12,023 nt of DNA, taken from assembly GCA_020050375.1 (NCBI GenBank), contig JAGVKR010000730.1:1-12023 (forward strand). Direction: 5' to 3'. The position numbers and the translations under genes are program-made. This DNA is from Planctomycetales bacterium. Its GTDB lineage: Bacteria > Planctomycetota > Planctomycetia > Planctomycetales > Planctomycetaceae. Positions 6,929-12,023 of this stretch are shown piece after piece (positions within the stretch are counted from its first letter, which is position 1; every line of letters begins with the position of its first letter). The notes beneath the pieces are model-generated. The model was not told where the DNA came from, made no database searches, and worked only from the letters and a program-made list of their open reading frames with translations.

Positions 6929-9900
6929 ATGCCTCGACAAAAGCAATCGGCACAAAGGAAAAATGAGTCGCCCAGCACACATGGGACGTTGGCGCCGAGG
7001 ATCAGTACATCAATCGTTGCGACCAATCCCATCCCTCCGCATCCGTCGCACGTCGTCGGCATCGGAGCTTCGGCTGGGGGACTGGAAGCGCTGGAGCGCT
7101 TCTTCGATCACATGCCTCCCGATACGGGGCTCGCCTTCGTCGTCGTCCCGCATCTCTCCCCTGATTTCAAGAGCTTGATGGGGGAACTGCTGGCGAAGCG
7201 CACCAAGATGCCGGTTTGCCAGGTGACCGACGGCGTGATCGTCCAGCCCAATTGCATCTACGTCATCCCGCCGCGGAAGAACATGATCATCACGGCGGGG
7301 CGACTGGTACTCACCGACATCGAGTCACCCCACGGTCTGAATCTGCCCATTGATATCTTCTTCCGCTCGTTGGCTCAGGATCTGAGCGACCGCGCAATCG
7401 GCATTGTTCTCTCCGGAACAGGCAGCGACGGCACGCGCGGAATCCGCACGATCAAGGAGGCCGGCGGGATCGTGATGGTCCAGGATGACACGACCGCCAA
7501 GTTCGACGGAATGCCCCGCAGCGCCATTGCGACGGGGCTGGCGGACCATGTTCTGCCCCCGGAAGAGATGCCGCAGCAGCTCTTGAATTTCACCAAGTAT
7601 CCGGCGGGGATGGAATCATCGTCACCGGTTGTCCTCGTGGAGACAGATGACAAGCTCAGCGAAATCTTCAATCTCCTGCGAACCAGACACGGGCTCGACT
7701 TCAGTCAGTACAAGCCGGCCATGGTCGCGCGCCGCATTGAACGCCGGATGATCATCCATCAGGCCGACGAGCTTCGTCAATATTTGGACCTGCTGCGCCA
7801 AACTCCCGATGAATCAAAGAAACTCTGCACCGAACTTCTAATTCACGTAACCGCGTTCTTCCGGGACCCGGAGGCGTTCACGCGGTTGGCATCGGCTGTG
7901 GTCGGTAAGCTGGTCGAACAGGCTGCGCCCGACGAAACTCTGCGGATCTGGGTCCCCGCATGTTCGACGGGAGAAGAGGCCTATTCTCTGGCGATGCTCT
8001 TCCACGAGGAGCAGGAGCGCCTGCAAAAAAATGTTGAAGTCAAAATCTTTGCCACCGACGTGGACGAGCATGCGGTGGAACAGGCCGGTCGCGGCGTATT
8101 TCCCGCCAGTATTGCGTCGGATCTGTCGAAAGACCGTCTGGAACGGTTTTTCGTCAAGTCAGGCGACGTGTACCAGTTCTCCCCGCAATTGCGAAAGTCG
8201 GTGATCTTCGCGCCGCATAACGTCCTCAAGGATCCCCCCTTCACCAAACTCGACCTGATCGCCTGCCGGAATCTGCTGATTTACTTGCAGCCCGAATTGC
8301 AGAAAAAGCTGCTGTCGATGTTTCACTTCGCACTTGCTCCCCGGGGATTTCTGTTCCTGGGGGCCAGCGAAACGGTCGGCGACCTGGCGGAGGAATTCGA
8401 TTCCGTCGAGCTCAGGTGGAGGATCTATCAAAAGTGCCGTCCGTCGCGACTGACACTCGACAACCGCTCGGCCATCCTGGGGGCCGCCCGCGATATTTCG
8501 CATCGTGGGGATCTGTCGCTGCAGATCAGAACCTCTGCCAACGAAAGCCTGCTAGGCCGCGTCTATGAAACGCTCATCGCCGACTACTGTCCGCCGTGCT
8601 TTCTGGTCAATGACAAGCATGAATTGCTGTATGTGTTCGGTGACGCGTCTCGATTTCTGCGGGTGCCGCCGGGCAAGCCGAACCAGGACGTGCTGCGGAT
8701 GGTGGGAGATGATCTCGCCGTCGTGCTCGCCACCGCCATGCACAAGGCCCTCGCGGAGGGGGGCGAGGTTTCCTATGACAACGTCCGATTCGGCGAAACG
8801 GATCTGGCCAGACGCATCAGTCTCAGGGTCAAGCCGTTGCCGAAGCGGCGTTTCGACGACAAGGGGGGCGAAAAGCTGTTGCTTGTCCTGATGAATGAGC
8901 GATCGAACAGTGAAGCTGCGGCTCCGGAAGGTAACGAGCTCGATGTCGCAGGGATTTCGACGCAGCGGATCACCGACATCGAGCAGGAGCTGCGGCAGAC
9001 GCGGGAAAATCTGCAGGCCACGATCGAAGAGTTGGAAACGAGCAACGAAGAGTTGCAGGCGACGAATGAGGAACTTCTGGCGGCGAATGAAGAGCTCCAG
9101 AGCACCAACGAGGAACTGCAATCGGTCAACGAAGAGCTGTTCACCGTCAACGGCGAATACCAGAAGAAGATCGCCGAGCTGACTGAAGCGAACAATGACA
9201 TCCACAATCTGTTCCGCATCACTGACATCGGCAAGGTGTTCCTTGATCGGGAGGGACGTGTCCGTAAGTTCACTCCGAGCGCGACCGCGTTCGTGAACCT
9301 GCTGGAGCACGACGTGGGACGGCCGATCGAACACATTGCCCACAATCTCGTCGACGTTGACCTGCCGGCGGCCGTGCGGCAAGTCCTCGATGAAGGAGAG
9401 CCCCTGCAGCGCGATGTGCGGGCCAGGAATGGCCAATGGATTCTGATGCGGGTTCTGCCGTATCGCGTCGAAACGAAATCCGGTGAAGGCGTGATCATCA
9501 CCTTCGTCGACGTTTCCGAACTGAAACGGTCGGAAGCGGCGCTCCGGGAATCGGAAGCGAAATTTCATGATTTCTACGACAACGCGCCCGACCTGTTCGC
9601 TTCGTTGGACGCTGCGACCGGAAAGGTGGTGGATTGCAACTCGAGATTGGCCGCGACGCTCGGGCTGCCAAAGGCGGATGTCGTCGGTCGACGGATTTTC
9701 GATTTCATGAGCGTCGAAACGGCGCAGTTGGCACAGCGGGCTTTCGAGGAGTTTTTGCAGACGGGGAGCCTGCGCAACATCGAACACACACTCAAGCGGC
9801 AGGACGGAAGCCTGGTCGAAGTAACGCTCAATGCTTCTGCCGTCAGAGACGAGCGGAGCCGCATCATCGTCGCACGGGCCGTCTGGCACGATGTGACCGA

Positions 9901-10747
9901 TCGCAAGGCCGCCGAGGAACGCATCCGGCGATTTGCGGCGGAACTCGAAGAATCGAGGGCCGAGATCGCGCGGCAGGCCGCCAGTCTGGAGCGCCAGGCG
10001 GCGGAACTTCAGAGCCGAAATCTGGAACTCGCTCGCAGCAACAAGGAATTGGACGATTTTGCACACATCGCCTCGCATGACCTCAAGGAGCCACTGCAGT
10101 CGTTACTTTTCAACTGCCGGTTCCTCGCGGAAGACTTTTCCAGCCGTCTCGGCGCCGATGGCCACGCGCGACTGGCAGCGCTCATGCGCCAGGCGGAAAA
10201 AATGACCGAACTGGTCGATTCGCTGCTCCAGTTTTCGCGGTTCAGCCGGGTCGACCTCAATATCCAGGAAGTCGATCTCGGTGCCGTCGTGACGGACGTG
10301 ATCGAGTCGCTCCCACCGCAAATCGCCCAGTCGGGAATTGACTTCCGAGTTCAACAACCGTTGCCGACCGTTCGATGCGATCCGGCCATCTCCGCCGTTT
10401 TCCGCAATCTGATCACGAATGCCGTGAAGTACAACGACAAGCCGGAGCGTTGGGTCGAGATCGGTGTCAACAACGGCGGCACCGCGGCACCGAACGACGG
10501 TCACGACCACGTTCCCGTCTTCTTCGTGCGAGACAACGGAATCGGTATCGCCCCCAGGGACCGCGAGAAGGTCTTCGAAATCTTCCGCCGTCTTCACGCA
10601 CCGGATAAATTCGGGGGAGGGACAGGAGCGGGACTGACGATCGCACGCAAAATCGTAGAGCGCCACGGGGGAAAAATCTGGGTTGAGTCGAAGGTGGGCG
10701 AGGGAGCGACATTCTATTTCACCCTGAAGCCGGACGGGAGCAAATGA
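6929..10747 (+). CDS. CheB-CheR-coiled coil-PAS-PAS hybrid sensor histidine kinase
   Basis: This 1272-residue protein joins chemotaxis-type enzymes to a histidine kinase. The CheB methylesterase domain (about 40-225) keeps its catalytic triad: S48 in GIGAS, H75 in VVVPH and D167 in GTGSDG; the regulatory receiver that normally precedes CheB is absent. The CheR methyltransferase (about 243-503) shows [13 protein letters not shown] for SAM binding, [12 protein letters not shown] and [10 protein letters not shown] divergent PAS-like region (540-660), a heptad coiled coil (676-755) and two PAS domains (757-867, 870-995) follow. The kinase core has phospho-acceptor H1050 in SHDLKEPL, N-box [11 protein letters not shown] (1160), G1 DNGIGI (1202) and G2 GGGTGAGL (1229). 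There are no membrane segments, so it is probably a cytoplasmic sensor. GGGGAG (6914-6919) supports the start. Its stop overlaps the next gene's start, marking the response regulator as partner. No chemoreceptor or cheA lies in view, so the methylation target is unknown. Confidence 0.95.
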   Translation: MPRQKQSAQRKNESPSTHGTLAPRISTSIVATNPIPPHPSHVVGIGASAGGLEALERFFDHMPPDTGLAFVVVPHLSPDFKSLMGELLAKRTKMPVCQVTDGVIVQPNCIYVIPPRKNMIITAGRLVLTDIESPHGLNLPIDIFFRSLAQDLSDRAIGIVLSGTGSDGTRGIRTIKEAGGIVMVQDDTTAKFDGMPRSAIATGLADHVLPPEEMPQQLLNFTKYPAGMESSSPVVLVETDDKLSEIFNLLRTRHGLDFSQYKPAMVARRIERRMIIHQADELRQYLDLLRQTPDESKKLCTELLIHVTAFFRDPEAFTRLASAVVGKLVEQAAPDETLRIWVPACSTGEEAYSLAMLFHEEQERLQKNVEVKIFATDVDEHAVEQAGRGVFPASIASDLSKDRLERFFVKSGDVYQFSPQLRKSVIFAPHNVLKDPPFTKLDLIACRNLLIYLQPELQKKLLSMFHFALAPRGFLFLGASETVGDLAEEFDSVELRWRIYQKCRPSRLTLDNRSAILGAARDISHRGDLSLQIRTSANESLLGRVYETLIADYCPPCFLVNDKHELLYVFGDASRFLRVPPGKPNQDVLRMVGDDLAVVLATAMHKALAEGGEVSYDNVRFGETDLARRISLRVKPLPKRRFDDKGGEKLLLVLMNERSNSEAAAPEGNELDVAGISTQRITDIEQELRQTRENLQATIEELETSNEELQATNEELLAANEELQSTNEELQSVNEELFTVNGEYQKKIAELTEANNDIHNLFRITDIGKVFLDREGRVRKFTPSATAFVNLLEHDVGRPIEHIAHNLVDVDLPAAVRQVLDEGEPLQRDVRARNGQWILMRVLPYRVETKSGEGVIITFVDVSELKRSEAALRESEAKFHDFYDNAPDLFASLDAATGKVVDCNSRLAATLGLPKADVVGRRIFDFMSVETAQLAQRAFEEFLQTGSLRNIEHTLKRQDGSLVEVTLNASAVRDERSRIIVARAVWHDVTDRKAAEERIRRFAAELEESRAEIARQAASLERQAAELQSRNLELARSNKELDDFAHIASHDLKEPLQSLLFNCRFLAEDFSSRLGADGHARLAALMRQAEKMTELVDSLLQFSRFSRVDLNIQEVDLGAVVTDVIESLPPQIAQSGIDFRVQQPLPTVRCDPAISAVFRNLITNAVKYNDKPERWVEIGVNNGGTAAPNDGHDHVPVFFVRDNGIGIAPRDREKVFEIFRRLHAPDKFGGGTGAGLTIARKIVERHGGKIWVESKVGEGATFYFTLKPDGSK
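9044..9139 (+). repeat. Five in-frame heptad repeats (NEEL) in the coiled coil
   Basis: Inside the kinase gene the tetrapeptide NEEL recurs five times, exactly every seven residues (706, 713, 720, 727, 734), giving a 21-base period. The five copies use different synonymous codons (aac or aat, gaa or gag, ttg, ctt, ctc or ctg), so the amino-acid pattern looks selected, not recently duplicated. This coiled coil is typical of CheB-CheR-PAS kinases and probably transmits signals or dimerises the protein. Confidence 0.85.
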
Positions 10748-11193
10748 TTCCACCAGCAAATCGGCCGATCCTGCTCGTCGAGGACAACGAAACGCATTAT
10801 GAAGCCATGGCCCGTGCGCTCCGCCAGGCCGGATGCAACCAGCCGCTTGTTCGCTGTGCCGACGGCGACGAAGCGCTGGATTATCTCTATCGTCGCGGGC
10901 GTTTTCGGAGCTCCGAGAGTGCTGCGCGGCCCATCATCATTCTGCTCGATCTGAATCTTCCCGGAACATGCGGCCAGGAAGTTTTAGTGGCGATCAAATC
11001 GGATGCCGAGCTGAAATCGATCCCCGTGATCATTGTCACGTCCCTGTCCGATCCCGGCGAAGTGCGACGTTGCTATCAGTTCGGCGCGAATGGTTTTATC
11101 CGCAAGCGCACCGGATATGACGAAACCGTCGTCACCGCACGCCGCTTGAGCGAGTACTGGTTTCAGGCGAGCGAAGTCCCCGACGGCCTCTGA
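10744..11193 (+). CDS. Single-domain response regulator, Rcp1-like
   Basis: This 149-residue protein is one receiver domain without an output domain, of the type related to cyanobacterial Rcp1. Visible signature residues are the acidic pocket E13 D14 (LLVEDN), phospho-acceptor D69 in LLDLNLPG, T99 in IVTS and the conserved lysine K121 in GFIRKR, where the usual following proline is arginine. The insertion between residues 50 and 63 (YRRGRFRSSESAARP) is typical of the Rcp1 group. The start codon overlaps the kinase stop as ATGA (10744-10747), showing translational coupling and making it the likely phosphorylation partner of that kinase. GGGAG at 10736-10740 is a ribosome-binding site set only three bases before the ATG. 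It probably acts by protein contact or as a phosphorelay intermediate. A relay to the neighbouring CsrA-receiver protein is possible but would need a phosphotransfer protein not seen here. Confidence 0.93.
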   Translation: MIPPANRPILLVEDNETHYEAMARALRQAGCNQPLVRCADGDEALDYLYRRGRFRSSESAARPIIILLDLNLPGTCGQEVLVAIKSDAELKSIPVIIVTSLSDPGEVRRCYQFGANGFIRKRTGYDETVVTARRLSEYWFQASEVPDGL

Positions 11194-11215
11194 GGCGAAA
11201 AATTCGAAATTCATC

Positions 11216-11243
11216 TTGACAACCGCTTTTCTGCATTTCTAAT
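11216..11243 (+). promoter_or_regulatory. Sigma-70-type promoter for the csrA-receiver gene
   Basis: A perfect -35 TTGACA (11216-11221) is followed after 16 bases by TCTAAT (11238-11243), five of six matches to TATAAT. AT-rich sequence directly upstream (AAAAATTCGAAATTC, within 11197-11212) could act as an UP element. Transcription would start near 11250, leaving a leader of about 45 bases. This is the best promoter match in the window and suggests the fusion gene is expressed separately from the kinase operon. Confidence 0.6.
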
Positions 11244-11264
11244 TTAACGCTTCGGCCTTTCAAT

Positions 11265-11291
11265 GGATTGTCACAGTTGAAACAGGGAGGT
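11265..11291 (+). promoter_or_regulatory. Ribosome-binding site overlapping a CsrA-consensus-like site
   Basis: The leader of the CsrA-receiver gene contains AAACAGGGAGGT (11280-11291), which matches the SELEX-derived CsrA consensus RUACARGGAUGU at 10 of 12 positions and includes the Shine-Dalgarno GGGAGG (11285-11290), six bases before the ATG. A second GGA lies at 11265-11267, about 21 bases upstream, close to the distance a CsrA dimer can bridge. Negative autoregulation by the encoded CsrA domain is therefore plausible. A good Shine-Dalgarno always contains part of this motif, so the match is suggestive only. Confidence 0.45.
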
Positions 11292-11296
11292 GTTCA

Positions 11297-11884
11297 ATGC
11301 TCGTTCTCTCGCGCAAACCGGGTCAACAACTGCGAATCGGCGACTCGCTGGTCATTTCCATTCTGGAATGCGGTCGCAACAGGGTTTCTATCGGGATTGA
11401 CGCACCGCCGAAAGTGCGGGTGCTACGCTCAGAGGTCGATAGTCTTCGGCCCAGCCATCCCGCCATCGCCTGCGATTCTCGTTCGCGGCGAGTTCTGATC
11501 GTCGACGACAACGCCACCGATCGCGAGCTTTACCGACGCTTTCTTTCGATCGACGAGGGACAAACGTATCAGTTCGTAGAAGCTGACTCGGCCGAGATGG
11601 GATTGCAGCTTCTCGACGGAGCCGCGCCGGAATGCGTCCTGCTCGATTATCGACTCCCGGATCTGAATGGTGTGGAGTTCCTCGCAGAGTGGCGACGTCG
11701 ACGATTGCCGACTGATTGTCCCGTGCTGATGCTGACCAATTTCGGCAGCGAGGAACTCGTCGTCGAGGCGCTCAAAGGCGGGGCCTTCGACTACCTGAAA
11801 AAAGGAACCCTCACTCCGGAACTCCTCCGTCAGCGCGTTCATGGCGCGATCACCCACTCGAAGGCATACCATACGTCGGCGTGA
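11297..11884 (+). CDS. CsrA-receiver (REC) domain fusion protein
   Basis: Residues 1-48 form a complete CsrA/RsmA RNA-binding domain that aligns to E. coli CsrA without gaps: L4, R6, G9, I14-G15-D16, N28, G33, A36-P37, V40, V42 and the RNA-contacting R44 are all kept. After a linker of about 16 residues (49-64), residues 65-188 form a complete receiver domain: D70 D71 (LIVDDN), phospho-acceptor D117 in LLDYRLPD, T147 in MLTNFG and K169 in DYLKKG. CsrA normally is a free protein of about 60-75 residues that dimerises and blocks or stabilises mRNAs at GGA motifs; here it would carry two receivers per dimer, so phosphorylation may control RNA binding. GGGAGG six bases upstream fixes the start. 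It follows the response-regulator gene after 103 bases and has its own promoter. I know of no characterised protein with this architecture. Domain calls are firm; gating by phosphorylation and the kinase identity are inferred. Confidence 0.93.
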   Translation: MLVLSRKPGQQLRIGDSLVISILECGRNRVSIGIDAPPKVRVLRSEVDSLRPSHPAIACDSRSRRVLIVDDNATDRELYRRFLSIDEGQTYQFVEADSAEMGLQLLDGAAPECVLLDYRLPDLNGVEFLAEWRRRRLPTDCPVLMLTNFGSEELVVEALKGGAFDYLKKGTLTPELLRQRVHGAITHSKAYHTSA

Positions 11885-11929
11885 CCCTCGCTGTCGTTTC
11901 GATCTCCGAATTGTGCACCTAGTCCTTTG

Positions 11930-12023
11930 TCACAGCTTGATTTTCGGGTAGACGGATTTGAGTTTGTAGCGGGCGTCGTCAATTTTCATTTGCCAGTCGA
12001 CGCCGCGTTGAGTGGCGTTGACG
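11930..12023 (-). CDS. C-terminal end of a probable IS630-type transposase, 5' partial
   Basis: On the minus strand an open frame enters at the window edge and reads VNATQRGVDWQMKIDDAR then YKLKSVYPKIKL before TGA (11930-11932). The pattern RxVxWxFxxxDARxKLxxLYP is what I recall from the C terminus of a group of IS630-family DDE transposases common in planctomycetes and actinobacteria; here M replaces F. Only 30 residues are visible, so catalytic residues cannot be checked and the family call is tentative. If correct, an insertion sequence lies just downstream of the csrA-receiver gene, with its end somewhere in 11885-11929. A TA dinucleotide at 11920-11921 would fit IS630 target preference. 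Confidence 0.55.
   Translation of the reverse strand, partial: VNATQRGVDWQMKIDDARYKLKSVYPKIKL

Noticed and set aside
8552..10078. 508-codon minus-strand frame opposite the kinase
   Set aside because: It is antisense to conserved CheR-PAS-kinase sequence, and its repetitive Leu/Arg/Gln stretch is the complement of the NEEL coiled coil.
10732..10740. CsrA-binding GGA pair before the response-regulator start
   Set aside because: Two GGA triplets are present, but without the flanking ACA/GU; they are explained by the Shine-Dalgarno and the coding sequence.

Overview
The window looks like a piece of a GC-rich planctomycete chromosome. The clearest sign is the first gene pair: a DUF1549/DUF1553 (PSCyt2-PSD1) protein carrying a CxxCH motif, followed by a Tat-exported DUF1501 protein. 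This pairing is a hallmark of Planctomycetota. No tRNA, rRNA, CRISPR array or complete insertion sequence is visible. All assignments come from reading motifs, with no database search.

Layout. (1) 1-4498, plus strand: the 3' part of the PSD1 gene (its start lies upstream of the window) and the DUF1501 gene. (2) 4557-4865: a small addiction-module antitoxin whose overlapping ParE/RelE-like toxin is cut to 17 codons. It ends at an AT-rich scar holding a short inverted repeat. On the other side of the scar a minus-strand MoxR-type AAA+ ATPase gene (to 5780) is also cut, so both genes lost their 3' ends at one junction. (3) 5781-6173: non-coding, with hairpins. (4) 6174-6632, minus strand: an Hsp20 small heat-shock protein. 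(5) 6633-6928: a divergent regulatory region with a long inverted repeat and a 10-bp-period direct repeat. (6) 6929-11884, plus strand: a signalling cluster. It holds a 1272-residue CheB-CheR-coiled coil-PAS-PAS-histidine kinase, an ATGA-overlapping Rcp1-like single-domain response regulator, and a 195-residue protein with a complete CsrA domain fused to a complete receiver domain. (7) 11930-12023, minus strand: the C-terminal end of a probable IS630-type transposase running off the window.

How the genes may work together. The hybrid CheB/CheR kinase and the first response regulator are translationally coupled and very likely form a two-component pair. The CsrA-receiver fusion next door has its own good promoter. 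Its Shine-Dalgarno region matches the published CsrA-binding consensus at 10 of 12 positions. The most interesting reading is a phosphorelay that ends in a phosphorylation-gated, self-regulating mRNA-binding protein instead of a transcription factor. That link is inference from gene order and domain content. The domains and key residues themselves are directly readable.
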